NCBI RefSeq assembly: GCF_021732705.1
Contig: NZ_JAKFUM010000002.1
Span: 124,001-188,000 of the forward strand
Source of the DNA: Nevskia sp.
GTDB lineage: Bacteria; Pseudomonadota; Gammaproteobacteria; Nevskiales; Nevskiaceae
DNA: 64,000 nucleotides
Direction: 5' to 3'
Within the stretch, counting starts at the first letter, position 1, and each line of letters starts with the position of its first letter. This document shows, piece by piece, positions 19,755-31,225 of this stretch. A model generated the notes under the pieces. That model made no database searches and was not told where the DNA came from. It worked only from the letters and a program-made list of their open reading frames with translations. A program made the translations under genes and the position numbers.

Positions 19755-21125
19755 ATGAGCACGACCCCGCCCTCCAAGGTCTTCATCAAGACGTTTGGCT
19801 GCCAGATGAACGAGTACGACTCGTCGAAGATGGCGGACGTGCTGAAGGCTGCGCGCGGCTATGAGCAGACGCAGGAACTCGACGACGCCGACCTCGTGCT
19901 GCTGAACACCTGCTCGGTGCGCGAAAAGGCGTCGGAGAAAGTGTTCTCCGACCTCGGCAAGCTGAAAGCCTGGAAGGCCGCGAAGCCGGGCCGCATGGTC
20001 GGCGTCGGCGGCTGTGTCGCCAGTCAGGAAGGCGATGCCATCATCCGGCGCGCACCGGCCGTGGATCTGGTGTTCGGCCCGCAGACGCTGCACCGGCTGC
20101 CGGAGCTGATCGACCAGACGCAGCGCACGCAGCGCCCGGCGATCGACGTGCGCTTCCCGGAAATCGAGAAGTTCGACCGCCTGCCGGAACCGCGCGCCGA
20201 AGGCGTCACCGCCTATGTCTCGATCATGGAAGGCTGCTCGAAGTACTGCACGTTCTGCATCGTGCCGTACACGCGTGGCGAGGAAATCTCCCGCCCGCTC
20301 GACGACGTGTTGGCCGAAGTCGATGCGCTGCTCGCGCAGGGCGTGCGCGAGATCACCCTGCTCGGCCAGAACGTCAATGCCTACAACGGGGCGATGGGCG
20401 ACGGTGGCCGCTGCGATCTGGCACTGCTGCTGCACATCCTCGCCCGCTTCGACGGCCTGGGCCGCGTGCGCTACACGACCTCGCACCCGGCGCATTTCAC
20501 CGATGCGCTGATCGAGGCCTACGGCGCGATCCCCCAACTCGACAACCAGCTTCATCTGCCGGTGCAGAGCGGTTCCGACCGCATCCTGGCGATGATGAAG
20601 CGCGGCTACACGCAGGCCGAGTACCTGCAGAAGATCACGCGCCTGCGCAAGCTGCGTCCGACGATCAGCCTGTCGACCGATCTCATCGTCGGCTTCCCGG
20701 GCGAGACCGACGACGACTTCGAGCAGACGATGCAGCTGATCCAGCTCGCGAAGTTCGACGCCGCGTTCTCGTTCGTCTACTCGCCGCGCCCGGGAACCCC
20801 GGCCGCGAACCTGCGCGACAGCGTGCCGGCCGACGTCAAGCAGGCGCGGCTCGAACGGGTGCAGGCCGCGGTTCGTGCCCATGGCGATGCCTTCGCCGCA
20901 CGCCTCGTCGGCACCGTGCAGTCGGTGCTGGTCACCGGTGCCTCGCGCCGTGGCAACGGCCAGCTCACCGGCAAGACGCCGTGCAACCGCGCGATCAATT
21001 TCGATGGCCCGGCGATCGGCGGCGAACGACTGATCGGCCAGTTCGTCGAGGTGCGCGTGACCGACAGCCTGACCAATTCCCTGCGTGGCGACATCGTCGT
21101 TGCCGACGCCGCCCTGATGTCCTGA
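19755..21125 (+). CDS. miaB: tRNA-2-methylthio-N6-isopentenyladenosine37 synthase
   Basis: A 456-residue radical-SAM methylthiotransferase that adds the 2-methylthio group to i6A37 of tRNAs reading U-starting codons. The N-terminal UPF0004 domain holds three cluster Cys ([30 protein letters not shown]). The radical SAM motif is [15 protein letters not shown]. The C-terminal TRAM domain includes [16 protein letters not shown]. The earlier in-frame ATG at 19689 would add a stretch with no family match. It leads the conserved order miaB-phoH-ybeY-corC, nine bases before phoH. Confidence 0.97.
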   Translation: MSTTPPSKVFIKTFGCQMNEYDSSKMADVLKAARGYEQTQELDDADLVLLNTCSVREKASEKVFSDLGKLKAWKAAKPGRMVGVGGCVASQEGDAIIRRAPAVDLVFGPQTLHRLPELIDQTQRTQRPAIDVRFPEIEKFDRLPEPRAEGVTAYVSIMEGCSKYCTFCIVPYTRGEEISRPLDDVLAEVDALLAQGVREITLLGQNVNAYNGAMGDGGRCDLALLLHILARFDGLGRVRYTTSHPAHFTDALIEAYGAIPQLDNQLHLPVQSGSDRILAMMKRGYTQAEYLQKITRLRKLRPTISLSTDLIVGFPGETDDDFEQTMQLIQLAKFDAAFSFVYSPRPGTPAANLRDSVPADVKQARLERVQAAVRAHGDAFAARLVGTVQSVLVTGASRRGNGQLTGKTPCNRAINFDGPAIGGERLIGQFVEVRVTDSLTNSLRGDIVVADAALMS

Positions 21126-21134
21126 ACTGGCCTC

Positions 21135-22181
21135 TTGAACAAGACCCCCTACGAATTGAACACGCCGAGCCTGAGCCAAGCGGATCCGGTCGCGATCTCG
21201 CGCCGCGACTTCACGCTGGAACCGGACGATGCCCTTCGCATCGCCAATCTGAACGGCGCGTTCGACTCGCACCTGCGTTCGCTCGAAGTCGGCCTCGGCA
21301 TCGAGATCCGCAATCGCGGCAATCGCTATGTCGTGATCGGCCCGGAAGACGAGGCCGACGCCGGCGAAGCGGCGCTGCAGGCGCTGTACGAGCAGACCGA
21401 AGACGGCCCGATCGACGCCGAACACGTGCACATGACCTTGCGCGAGTTCTCGCCGCGCAACCGCCTGAGCGCGATCCCCGGCGCCCGCCATGGCGACGAC
21501 GTGGTGATTCGCACCAAGCGCGGCGTGGTGCGCGGCCGCTCGGCGCTGCAGAAGGCCTACCTGGCCGACATCGCGAACAACGTGCTGAGCTTCGGCATCG
21601 GCCCGGCCGGTACCGGCAAGACCTATCTGGCGGTCGCCAGCGCCGTCGAGGCGCTGGAACGCGATCGCGTGCGCAAGCTGGTCCTGGTGCGTCCGGCGGT
21701 CGAGGCTGGCGAGAAGCTCGGCTTCCTGCCGGGCGACATGGCGCAGAAGATCGATCCCTATCTGCGCCCGCTGTACGACGCGCTGTACGAAATGCTCGGC
21801 TTCGAGAAGGTGGCGCGGCTGATCGAGCGCAGCGTGATCGAGGTTGCGCCGCTCGCGTTCATGCGCGGCCGCACCTTGAACGAAGCCTTCGTGATTCTCG
21901 ACGAGGCGCAGAACACCACGGTCGAGCAGATGAAGATGTTCCTGACGCGCCTCGGCTTCGGATCGGTGGCCGTGGTCACCGGCGACGTCACCCAGATCGA
22001 CCTGCCGAAGCATGTGCCGTCCGGCCTGACACACGCGATGAACGTGCTGCGCGGCGTCGGCGAAATCGGCTTCACCCAGTTCGGATCGAGCGATGTCGTG
22101 CGTCATCCGCTGGTGCAGACCATCGTTCGCGCCTACGAGGATTACGAGGCCAGCGAACGGGCTTCCAAGGACTACCGCTGA
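21135..22181 (+). CDS. ybeZ: PhoH-like ATPase (YbeZ)
   Basis: A 348-residue PhoH-family protein. Walker A is [14 protein letters not shown] (about 155-167) and Walker B is [13 protein letters not shown]. The segment [18 protein letters not shown] is diagnostic of YbeZ. YbeZ works with the endoribonuclease YbeY in RNA processing. The first plausible start is a TTG at 21135, ten bases past the miaB stop; a later start is possible, but the first 50 residues look family-like. It is part of the miaB-ybeZ-ybeY-corC run. Confidence 0.92.
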   Translation: MNKTPYELNTPSLSQADPVAISRRDFTLEPDDALRIANLNGAFDSHLRSLEVGLGIEIRNRGNRYVVIGPEDEADAGEAALQALYEQTEDGPIDAEHVHMTLREFSPRNRLSAIPGARHGDDVVIRTKRGVVRGRSALQKAYLADIANNVLSFGIGPAGTGKTYLAVASAVEALERDRVRKLVLVRPAVEAGEKLGFLPGDMAQKIDPYLRPLYDALYEMLGFEKVARLIERSVIEVAPLAFMRGRTLNEAFVILDEAQNTTVEQMKMFLTRLGFGSVAVVTGDVTQIDLPKHVPSGLTHAMNVLRGVGEIGFTQFGSSDVVRHPLVQTIVRAYEDYEASERASKDYR

Positions 22182-22191
22182 GATTCAGGGA

Positions 22192-22647
22192 ATGAGCGTC
22201 AGCCACAACATCACGATTCAGCGCCGGGTGCCGCCGGCCGGCGTGCCGGCACCGGCCGCGCTGCGCGAGTGGGCGCTCGCCGCGCTCGGGCATACCCACG
22301 GCGAGCTGACGATCCGCATCGTCGACGAAGCCGAAAGCGCGCAGCTCAACAGCCGCTATCGCGGCAAGGACTACCCGACCAACGTGCTGTCGTTCCCGTA
22401 CGACGCCGAGGGCTTCGAGGAAACCGAAGACGGCCCGCCGCTGGGCGATCTGGCAATCTGCGCGCCCGTGGTGGCACGCGAGGCCGACGAGCAGGGCAAG
22501 GACCCGCGCGCGCACTGGGCGCACATGGTCGTGCATGGCGTGCTGCACCTGCTGGGTCGCGATCATCTCGACGACGCCGAAGCCGAGGAAATGGAAGCCG
22601 AGGAGCGCACGATCCTCGCCGGGCTCGGCTTTCCGGATCCGTACTGA
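22192..22647 (+). CDS. ybeY: Endoribonuclease YbeY (rRNA maturation)
   Basis: A 151-residue zinc-dependent endoribonuclease needed for 16S rRNA 3'-end maturation and ribosome quality control. The metal site [11 protein letters not shown] (HxxxHxxGxDH) is intact near residue 115. [18 protein letters not shown] is the conserved central segment. The ATG at 22192 follows a CAGGGA site; the frame is open upstream but overlaps ybeZ. It sits ten bases after ybeZ. Confidence 0.95.
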   Translation: MSVSHNITIQRRVPPAGVPAPAALREWALAALGHTHGELTIRIVDEAESAQLNSRYRGKDYPTNVLSFPYDAEGFEETEDGPPLGDLAICAPVVAREADEQGKDPRAHWAHMVVHGVLHLLGRDHLDDAEAEEMEAEERTILAGLGFPDPY

Positions 22648-22732
22648 CGGCGCCAGCCGCCGCAAAGCCCCTCGCAGGCCGACGCAAGCCGCCACAAAGC
22701 CTCGGAAAAGCGCTGTTCGGCAGCGCCACGGA

Positions 22733-22751
22733 AGCGCAAACCGTTTGCGCT
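22733..22751. promoter_or_regulatory. Perfect palindrome upstream of corC
   Basis: AGCGCAAAC-C-GTTTGCGCT, with 9-bp arms around one central base, in the 225-base gap between ybeY and corC. No T-run follows. It may be an operator; it could also be the foot of a terminator-like structure. Confidence 0.4.
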
Positions 22752-22872
22752 AGACTTCGTCAACCCTCCAGAGCGCGCGCGGCCCGGTCCGTTGCGCGCC
22801 ACGACGCTCTCCGCCGAACGCGGCCGCTGCACCGCGGCGTTCGGCATGGTTCTTGGTATCACCTTCTGCTTT

Positions 22873-23733
22873 ATGAACGACGGCCCCAGTAGCCCGCACA
22901 CCGAACGCGACCACGATGCCGGCCCCGCCAGCTGGTGGCGGCGCCTGACCCAGCGTCTGGCCGGTGGCCCGCGCACCCGCGAGGACCTGAACGACCTGCT
23001 CGACGGGGCCCACGAATCCGGGTTGGTCGACGCCGATGCCGCGTCGATGATCCGCGGTGTGTTCGAGACCGGACAATTGCAGGTGCGCGACATCATGGTG
23101 CCGCGCGCGCAGATGGTGGTGGTCGAGCGCGACTGGCCGCTGGAGCAGCTGCTGCGCGAAGTGGTCGACGCGGGTCACTCGCGCTTTCCGGTGATCGGCG
23201 ATTCGCGCGACGAGATCATCGGCATCCTGCTGGCGAAGGACCTGCTGCGCTTCACCTCGTCCGATGTCGAGACGTTCGATTTGAACCGCTGGCTGCGGCC
23301 GGTGGCGTTCGTGCCGGAATCCAAGCGCGTCAACGTGCTGCTGAAGGACTTCCGCAAGAGTCGCAATCACATGGCGCTGGTCGCCGACGAGTACGGCGGC
23401 GTCGCCGGCCTGGTCACGATCGAGGACGTGCTCGAGCAGATCGTCGGCGAGATCGACGACGAGCACGACGAATCCGAAAGCGCGCAGATCCAGAAGCAGG
23501 ACGATCGCCGCTTCCTGGTGCAGGGCCTGACGCCGATCGACGAGTTCAACCGCTACTTCAATGCCGAGTTCTCGGACGAGGATTTCGACACCGTCGGTGG
23601 CCTCGTCATGCACGAGCTGGGTCACATGCCGCGCCGTGGCGAAAGCATCCAGATCGACCGTTTCCAGTTCAATGTGCAGCGGGCCGACAGCCGTCGCGTG
23701 CATCTGCTGCAGGTGATGCTGTCGCAGACTTGA
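22873..23733 (+). CDS. ybeX: CorC/HlyC-family CBS protein (YbeX)
   Basis: A 286-residue cytosolic protein with two CBS domains (about 70-195; VRDIMVPRAQMVVVERDWPL and the GGVAGLVTIEDVLEQIVGEI signature). A C-terminal transporter-associated CorC_HlyC domain follows (about 205-285). The family was linked to magnesium/cobalt efflux and, as YbeX, to ribosome metabolism. The ATG at 22873 matches the family start. The operon position after ybeY is conserved in proteobacteria. Confidence 0.93.
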   Translation: MNDGPSSPHTERDHDAGPASWWRRLTQRLAGGPRTREDLNDLLDGAHESGLVDADAASMIRGVFETGQLQVRDIMVPRAQMVVVERDWPLEQLLREVVDAGHSRFPVIGDSRDEIIGILLAKDLLRFTSSDVETFDLNRWLRPVAFVPESKRVNVLLKDFRKSRNHMALVADEYGGVAGLVTIEDVLEQIVGEIDDEHDESESAQIQKQDDRRFLVQGLTPIDEFNRYFNAEFSDEDFDTVGGLVMHELGHMPRRGESIQIDRFQFNVQRADSRRVHLLQVMLSQT

Positions 23734-23774
23734 GCGTTGTCTCCACCCACCTGACCCCGGATCGGATCGTAAGG

Positions 23775-25064
23775 ATGCTGCCGCGCCTGTCGTGTCTCGT
23801 GATGAGCTGGCCCGCCCGGCTCCGGAAGGCGGCGCTGGCCGCATGGCTGTTCGTGCTGGTGCCGCTGCAGCTCGCCGCGGCGCCGTTCGCGCCGAGCAAC
23901 CTCCCGGCCGAGAACCTGACCGCCAGCATCGTCACGTTCCAGCCCGGCACTGCGTACTGGCAGCGCTTCGGCCACAACGCGTTGCTGCTGCGGGAAGCCG
24001 CCACCGGCACCGCGATCACGTTCAACTACGGCATCTTCGATTTCGGCGCGCCGAACTTCTTCGCCAACTTCGCGCGCGGCCACATGGTCTATCGCGTGGT
24101 GCCAAACCATCTGCAGAACGATCTCGTCGGCTATCAGGCCGAGGGTCGCTGGGCGGTCGAGCAGCGGCTGAATCTCGATGCCCGACAGGTCGGCCTGCTG
24201 CGCGACTATCTCGAATGGAACGTGCTGCCGGACAACACGAACTATCGCTACGACTATTTCCTGTCGAACTGCTCGACCCGCGTGCGCGATGCGCTGGACT
24301 ATGCGATGGGCGGCCAGCTGAAGTCGCAGCTGCAGGGCCGCGCGACATCGGCGACCTATCGCAGCGAAGCCACGCGGCTGATTTCGCCCGATGCGCTGCT
24401 GATGGCGGCGATGGATCTGGCGCTCGGCCCGACCGCCGATCAGCCGATCGATCTCTGGCAGCAGAGCTTCGCGCCGCTGGTGCTGATGCAGGCGCTGCGC
24501 ACGTCGACCGTCAGCGACGCCGGCGGTCGCACCTTGGCCTTGGTCGGCCACGAAGTGCGCCTGCTGAACGGCAGCACCGCGCATGACCCGCCGGACCGAG
24601 CGCCGGACCTGCGCCTGCAGTTCCTGATGCTGGGCCTGCTGCTCGCCGCGATCCTGATCGGCCTGTCGCAAGTCCGCGCGCTGGCCACCGCCCGCTGGGC
24701 GTTCATGCTGATCGCGTCGACCTTCGTCCTGCTGTGCGGAGCCGGCGGCGCGATTCTCGCTGCGCTGTGGGGCTTTACCGAGCACTGGGCCGGCTGGCGC
24801 AACGAAAGCCTGCTGCTGATCAACCCGCTGTGCCTGCTGCTGCTGCCGGCGCTGCTGATGTACCCGCGCCTGCGCTGGCGGCCGGCGCTGTTCACGCGGC
24901 GTGTGGCCCTCGTGATCGTCATCATCGCGCTGGCGGCGCTGCTGCTGCGGGAACTGCCGGGCATGGCGCAGTCGAACCTGCACTGGGCGCTGCTGGTGTT
25001 GCCGGTGCACGCCGCCATCGCCCTGATCTTCGCGCGAGCGAAGCGGCCGGACGACGAGTTCTGA
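23775..25064 (+). CDS. DUF4105 (Lnb N-terminal periplasmic) membrane protein
   Basis: A 429-residue protein with a signal or anchor helix (about 16-35). A periplasmic DUF4105 domain follows (about 40-270), with FGHNALLLREAATG, FNYGIFDFGAPNFFANFARG and the catalytic-type segment YDYFLSNCSTRVRDALD. About five C-terminal membrane helices end the protein. DUF4105 is an NlpC/P60-like Cys-His fold, and Lnb proteins of this fold are lipoprotein N-acyl transferases in Gram-positives. It occupies the position after corC where lnt (apolipoprotein N-acyltransferase) sits in E. coli. A role in lipoprotein processing is an inference from fold and position. Confidence 0.82.
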   Translation: MLPRLSCLVMSWPARLRKAALAAWLFVLVPLQLAAAPFAPSNLPAENLTASIVTFQPGTAYWQRFGHNALLLREAATGTAITFNYGIFDFGAPNFFANFARGHMVYRVVPNHLQNDLVGYQAEGRWAVEQRLNLDARQVGLLRDYLEWNVLPDNTNYRYDYFLSNCSTRVRDALDYAMGGQLKSQLQGRATSATYRSEATRLISPDALLMAAMDLALGPTADQPIDLWQQSFAPLVLMQALRTSTVSDAGGRTLALVGHEVRLLNGSTAHDPPDRAPDLRLQFLMLGLLLAAILIGLSQVRALATARWAFMLIASTFVLLCGAGGAILAALWGFTEHWAGWRNESLLLINPLCLLLLPALLMYPRLRWRPALFTRRVALVIVIIALAALLLRELPGMAQSNLHWALLVLPVHAAIALIFARAKRPDDEF

Positions 25065-25105
25065 ACCGCGTTGCCCCGCCCCCGCACCTTCCGCCCGAGC
25101 CGACC

Positions 25106-25573
25106 ATGACGATCGCCTGCACCGAATCCCTGCTGGACCAGTTGCCGGAAACTGACCGCGCGCTGATCGCCGCCGCCCGCGCCGTCGCCGCGAACGCCCA
25201 TGCGCCTTACTCGAAGTTCCATGTCGGTGCGGCTGGGCGCTACGCCAGCGGCGAGACCGTGGTCGGCGCCAACTTCGAGAACGCCTCGTTCGGCCTGAGC
25301 CTGTGCGCGGAGACGGTGATGATCGCCACCGCCAGCGCCCAGGGCCGCTTGCGCGAGCTGACCGCCGTCGCGATCTTTGCCGACGGCGATCTCGATGGCG
25401 CCGACATCGGCGCCTTCATCGCGCCGTGCGGCCGCTGCCGCCAGATCCTCGCCGAAGCCGTCGGCCTGTGCGGGCGTGATCTCGACGTGCTGATGATGTC
25501 GATGGATGGCTCCAACCGCGTCCGCCGCACCACGGCGAAGGCGCTGCTGCCGCTGGCGTTCGGTGCTGGCTGA
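25106..25573 (+). CDS. cdd: Cytidine deaminase
   Basis: A 155-residue pyrimidine salvage enzyme of the small homotetrameric type, converting cytidine or deoxycytidine to the uridine form. Zinc and catalytic residues are seen in SLCAETVMIA (C-A-E) and APCGRCRQIL (PCxxC). APYSKFHVGAA and ENASFGLSLCAE match the family substrate pocket. The Glu-Thr after the catalytic Ala replaces the commoner Glu-Arg. It lies 41 bases after the DUF4105 gene. Confidence 0.93.
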   Translation: MTIACTESLLDQLPETDRALIAAARAVAANAHAPYSKFHVGAAGRYASGETVVGANFENASFGLSLCAETVMIATASAQGRLRELTAVAIFADGDLDGADIGAFIAPCGRCRQILAEAVGLCGRDLDVLMMSMDGSNRVRRTTAKALLPLAFGAG

Positions 25574-25662
25574 AGCCTGCGGTCGCCGTCGAGCAGACTG
25601 CGCGAACGGCTGAGCGCAGCATCGGTCCAAGCGGTAATCCTTTCCCGCTACGAGATCCCCCG

Positions 25663-26226
25663 ATGACCCCGAGCTTCCCCGCTTCCCGAACGCGCCTGCG
25701 TCCGCTGCTGCTGACCGCGTTCACTGCCGCGCTGCTGTCCGCCTGCGCCGGCTCGCCGGCGCGACCGCCGATCCAGACGGCTGCCAACGTCGACCTGCCG
25801 CGCTTCATGGGCGACTGGTACGTGATCGCCTACACGCCGACCTTCATCGACAAGGACGGCTACAACCAGATCGAAAGCTACAAGCTCAACGAAGACGGAA
25901 CCGTCGCCACCACCTTCACGTTCCGCGATGGCGGCTTCGACGGCAAGCCAAAGAAGTACCAGCCGAAAGGCTTCGTCGTGCCCGGCACCGGCAACGCCGA
26001 ATGGGGCATGCAGTTCATCTGGCCGTTCAAGGGCGAATACCTGATCACCGAACTGGCCGACGACTATTCCAGCGTGGTCATCGCCCGCAACAAGCGCGAT
26101 CTGGTCTGGCTGCTGGCGCGCAAACCACAGATGAGCGATGCCGACTACCAGCGCCATCTCGACCGCATCGCCGCAATGGGCTACGACCTGTCGAAGGTCA
26201 AGCGTGTGCCGCAGCAGTGGCCGTGA
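25663..26226 (+). CDS. Lipocalin-family outer-membrane lipoprotein (Blc-like)
   Basis: A 187-residue lipoprotein: a signal peptide with lipobox LLSAC (Cys about 27), then one lipocalin barrel with the G-x-W motif in FMGDWYVIAYTP. NAEWGMQFIWPFKGEYLITELADDYSSVVIARNKRD covers the later strands and matches bacterial Blc. Such proteins bind lysophospholipids or other lipids at the outer membrane. It follows cdd by 89 bases. Confidence 0.9.
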   Translation: MTPSFPASRTRLRPLLLTAFTAALLSACAGSPARPPIQTAANVDLPRFMGDWYVIAYTPTFIDKDGYNQIESYKLNEDGTVATTFTFRDGGFDGKPKKYQPKGFVVPGTGNAEWGMQFIWPFKGEYLITELADDYSSVVIARNKRDLVWLLARKPQMSDADYQRHLDRIAAMGYDLSKVKRVPQQWP

Positions 26227-26266
26227 GCAGCTGAGCGGTTCCGAGCAACCATCGCCCCACCCCGGC

Positions 26267-26905
26267 TCAGTTCGCCAGAATCTCCGCCCGCACATCGCGC
26301 GGCACACGCGGCGGCGGTCGTGGCGGACGCGGGCCGGTTGGCACGCCCGGATTGAGGCCAGGATTGACTACCGGCTTGCTCGGGACATTGCCGTTGTAGC
26401 CGGAGCCGGGCGGCAGGTACGGCCCGCGATCATTGCGGGGGCGGAACGGCACGAACACCGGATAGGCAGGTTCGAGCACGATGCAGCGGCCGTCACCGTC
26501 ATAGGCCTCGCAGTCGGCGCGACGCGGGGGCAGCGCCGGGCTCAGCGCGGCGGTGGCGGCCTGTGATTCGGTTTGTGCCCGCAGGCGTGCGGCCTCGGCG
26601 TCATCAGCGGCCGCCTGCTCGCGGCGCTCGGCGGACTTCTGATCGAGAAAGCGCTGGTAGCGGGCGCTGACCGCCGCGCCATCCTCCGCCGGCGGCGGCG
26701 CGTTCGGCACGACCTCGCCTTCTCGGCCATCGCGCGCTTCGCGGGTGCCCGGCGATTTCGCGCAGGGCTGGTCCTGGAAGATCGGCGAATTGTCGAGCGC
26801 GTGGCAGCGGTAGATGGTGCCGTCGGCGGCGATGGCCGATGACGGGGCGCAGGCCGCGAGCATCAGCAGCCCGGCCGCCGTCAGTCGCTGGGTTATGGCG
26901 TTCAT
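26267..26905 (-). CDS. DUF4124-containing lipoprotein, unknown function
   Basis: A 212-residue protein with a lipobox (LLMLAAC, Cys about 19). A short DUF4124-like segment follows (TIYRCHALDNSPIFQDQPC). An Ala/Glu/Arg-rich, coil-forming middle (about 85-125) comes next, then a Pro/Gly/Asn-rich C-terminus. The frame continues upstream, but only antisense-like residues precede the ATG at 26905. It lies downstream of the LplT-PlsC gene with a 44-base gap and may share its message. Confidence 0.75.
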   Translation of the reverse strand: MNAITQRLTAAGLLMLAACAPSSAIAADGTIYRCHALDNSPIFQDQPCAKSPGTREARDGREGEVVPNAPPPAEDGAAVSARYQRFLDQKSAERREQAAADDAEAARLRAQTESQAATAALSPALPPRRADCEAYDGDGRCIVLEPAYPVFVPFRPRNDRGPYLPPGSGYNGNVPSKPVVNPGLNPGVPTGPRPPRPPPRVPRDVRAEILAN

Positions 26906-26949
26906 GTCTATTTGGACCCCGCTCGTCCCGTGAAATTCCGGCGCGACCC

Positions 26950-28833
26950 TCAGCCGCGCGTGCCGCGCATCGCCCGCACCTTGGCTTCGAGCGCGGCGGC
27001 GGTCAATCCGTCCGGCGCAATCGGCGCGTCGCCGACCAGTTCGATCTCCGCCCGGAACCGGCGCGGCAGGCGCGCGCGGCGCATCCGCGTGTCGAGGCGC
27101 GACCACATGCTGCCCCACAGTCCGCGCACGGCGAGCGGCACGACCGGCACCGGCGTCCGGGCGAGGATCTTCTCGATGCCCGGCTTGAATGGCTGGATGT
27201 CGCCATCCGGCGTCAGGCCGCCTTCCGGGAACAGGCCGATGATCTCGCCGTTCTTCAGCGCCCGGTCGATTTCTTCGTAGGCGCGTTCGAGCATCACCGG
27301 GTCTTCCTTGAACGGCGCAATCGGGATCGCGCGCGCGGTGCGGAACATGAAGTTCATCACCGGCACCTTGAAGATCTTGTGGTACATCACGAAGCGCAGC
27401 GGCCGGCGCACGCTGCCGCCGACGATCAGCGCATCGACGAACGACACATGGTTGCAGACGACGATCGCCGGCCCTTCTTCCGGAATGTTCTCGAGGCCCG
27501 ACACGCGGATGCGATACAGCACGCGGATCAGCATCCACGCCATGAACCGCATCAGGAATTCCGGCACGAGGCCGTAGATGAAGACCGCGACCCCGGCGTT
27601 CAGGATCGCTGCCGCCAGAAACAGCTGCGGGATGTTCAGGCCGGCCTTCAACAGCACGATCGCAAGGATCGCCGACGCGACCATGAACGCCGCATTCAGG
27701 ATGTTGTTGCCGGCGATGATCCGCGAGCGGTGGCTGGCTTCCGACCGCGTCTGGATCAGCGCGTACAGCGGCACGATGAACAGGCCGCCGGACACGCCGA
27801 TCAGGGTCAGGTCGATCAGCAGTCGCACACTGCCGGGCTGCGCCAGCCACGCGGCAGCACCCAGCCCCGTCGCCGTCGCATTGCCGGGCGCTGCGAAGTA
27901 CAGATCGATGCCGAACAGCGACAGGCCGATCGAACCGAGCGGCACCAACCCGATCTCGACCTTGTGGCCGGACAGCCGCTCGCACAGCAGCGAACCGAGG
28001 CCGATGCCGAACGAGAACACCGTCAGCAGCACGGTCACCACTTCCTCGTTGCCGCCGAGATTCAGCTTGGTCCAGTTCGGCAGTTGCGCGAGGAACGTCG
28101 CGCCGTAGAACCAGAACCACGAGATGCCGAGCACCGACAGGAACACCGTACGATTGCCGCGCAGGAACGCGATGTTGCGGCCGGTTTCGGTGAACGCGTT
28201 CCAGTTGATCTCGAGTGCCGGCGCGGCCGCCGGCGCGTCCGGAATCGCGCGAGCCGCCACGTACCCGAGAACCGCCACGCCCACGACCACCGCGCTGACG
28301 CCGGCCAGCCCGAACGACTGCGCGATCAGCCAGCCGCCGAGCATGGTGCCAAGCAGGATTGCGAGGAACGTTGCCGCCTCGACCCAGGCGTTGCCGGTGA
28401 TCAGCTCGGACGGGTGCAGCGCCTGCGGCAGGATCGAATACTTCACCGGCCCGAACACCGCCGCCTGCGCACCCATCAGGAACAGCACGGCGAGCAGGAA
28501 CGGCACGTGGCCGAGATACAGGCCGACGACGCCGAGCAGCATGATGCCGATCTCGGCCAGCTTGATCCACCGGATCAGCTGCGATTTCTCATGCTTTTCA
28601 GCCAGTTGCCCGGCCGTGGCGGAGAACAGGAAGAACGGCAGGATGAACAGGCCGGCGGCGAGGTTCACGTACAGGTTGATCTGATCCTGGCTCAGGCCGG
28701 CGATGCCGAAGCTGACCAGAATCACCAGCGCATTCTTGAACACGTTGTCGTTGAACGCGCCGAGTGTCTGGGTCCAGAAGAACGGGCCGAATCGGCGGGT
28801 GCCGAGCAGGTTTTCGCGCGGGTGCTCTTGCAT
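26950..28833 (-). CDS. Fused lysophospholipid transporter (MFS) and acyltransferase
   Basis: A 627-residue inner-membrane protein. Residues 1 to about 410 form an LplT-like MFS transporter with about 12 helices, starting TLGAFNDNVFKNALVIL. Residues about 425-615 form a PlsC-type 1-acylglycerophosphate acyltransferase with CNHVSFVDALI (HxxxxD catalytic pair) and FPEGGLTPDG. It resembles the first two-thirds of the LplT-Aas system that reacylates lysophospholipids. The AMP-forming acyl-ACP synthetase domain found in longer fusions is absent. It is divergent from the acyl-CoA dehydrogenase. Confidence 0.9.
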   Translation of the reverse strand: MQEHPRENLLGTRRFGPFFWTQTLGAFNDNVFKNALVILVSFGIAGLSQDQINLYVNLAAGLFILPFFLFSATAGQLAEKHEKSQLIRWIKLAEIGIMLLGVVGLYLGHVPFLLAVLFLMGAQAAVFGPVKYSILPQALHPSELITGNAWVEAATFLAILLGTMLGGWLIAQSFGLAGVSAVVVGVAVLGYVAARAIPDAPAAAPALEINWNAFTETGRNIAFLRGNRTVFLSVLGISWFWFYGATFLAQLPNWTKLNLGGNEEVVTVLLTVFSFGIGLGSLLCERLSGHKVEIGLVPLGSIGLSLFGIDLYFAAPGNATATGLGAAAWLAQPGSVRLLIDLTLIGVSGGLFIVPLYALIQTRSEASHRSRIIAGNNILNAAFMVASAILAIVLLKAGLNIPQLFLAAAILNAGVAVFIYGLVPEFLMRFMAWMLIRVLYRIRVSGLENIPEEGPAIVVCNHVSFVDALIVGGSVRRPLRFVMYHKIFKVPVMNFMFRTARAIPIAPFKEDPVMLERAYEEIDRALKNGEIIGLFPEGGLTPDGDIQPFKPGIEKILARTPVPVVPLAVRGLWGSMWSRLDTRMRRARLPRRFRAEIELVGDAPIAPDGLTAAALEAKVRAMRGTRG

Positions 28834-29069
28834 GCGGGGTCTCGTCCTGAAGACGGCCGAAGCGTGGCATGAAGCCTCTGTCGCGGCCAGACAGCCACCG
28901 TAGGGCCGGATCGGCCCGAACGACGCGGCGAGCCGATGTGCGGGTCGATCGGCGCGCTCCGCATCGCGGCCCGAACGAATCCGTGCGGATGTCGATCGGT
29001 AAGCCGACGTACCGCCATCGACGCGCTATCGTGTCGCCCTCGCAATCGCAACATGAACGGATCACGCCC

Positions 29070-30319
<1,250 letters not shown>

Positions 30320-30323
<4 letters not shown>

Positions 30324-31162
30324 CCCGCGTCTTCATCACCGGCGGTGCCTCAGGCCTCGGCCGCGCACTGGCCGAAGCCTATGCCCGCGATGGCGCGAAG
30401 GTCTGCATCGGCGACGTCAACGCGATGCGGGGCAGCGAAACCCTGGCCGCTCTCGATGCGATGGGCGCCACCGCGCATTACCTGCCATGCGATGTCACGA
30501 AGGAAGCCGATCTCGAAGCCGCCGCCGCGTGGCTGCAGACCCATTGGGGCGGCGTCGATCTGGTGTTCAACAACGCCGGCGTCGCCGATGCCGGCGGCAT
30601 CGACGAGATGCCGATGGCCGACTGGCACTGGATGGTCGACATCAACCTGCTCGGGGTCGTGCGCGGCTGCAAGGTGTTCGCGCCGATGATGAAGGCGCAG
30701 GGCAGCGGCCATCTGGTCAACGTCGCATCGATGGCGGGGCTGATCCATCCGCCGATGATGTCGGCCTACAACGCGACCAAGGCAGCGGTCGTCGCGCTCA
30801 GCGAAACCCTGCAGGCCGAGCTGTTCCCGCACGGCATCAAGGTCAGTGTCGTCTGCCCGGCGTTCTTCCGGACCAACCTCGCCGAATCGGTGCGCACCGC
30901 CAACAGCGACATGGCGGCAATCACCAAGAAGCTGGTCAACAAGTCGAAGATCGGTGCCGACGAGATCGCGGCACTGGTCAAGGCCAGCGTCGCCAAGGGC
31001 GATTTCCACGTGCTGACGCATCCGCGCGAAAAGCGCATCTGGCTGTTCAAGCGCGCCGTGCCGTTCCAGGTCTATGCCGCGGCGATGCGGCGGCAGATGG
31101 CGAAGATGATGAAGAAGCGGCCCGCTGCGCCGGTGCCGTCAGCGGACGCCCACAAGGCCTGA
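30320..31162 (+). CDS. Short-chain dehydrogenase/reductase
   Basis: A 280-residue classical SDR. The cofactor motif is TGGASGLGRA (about 7-16), followed by LVFNNAGVADAG. The catalytic Ser is in VNVASMAG, and the Tyr-Lys pair is in MSAYNATKAAV. A Lys/Arg-rich C-terminal helix (RRQMAKMMKKR) may associate with membrane. It is coupled to the acyl-CoA dehydrogenase, suggesting oxidation or reduction of a hydroxyacyl or ketone intermediate of the same lipid-related substrate. Confidence 0.9.
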
Positions 31163-31225
31163 TCAACCCCACCGGTACCGCGAGCCGCCGAGCAGCGGCG
31201 CGCGGCTCCGCATTGACGCGTCAGT

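Noticed and set aside
19650-22106. An 818-codon minus-strand frame over miaB and ybeZ
   Set aside because: Shadow of two well-supported genes; His/Arg/Gln-rich composition typical of antisense frames in this genome.
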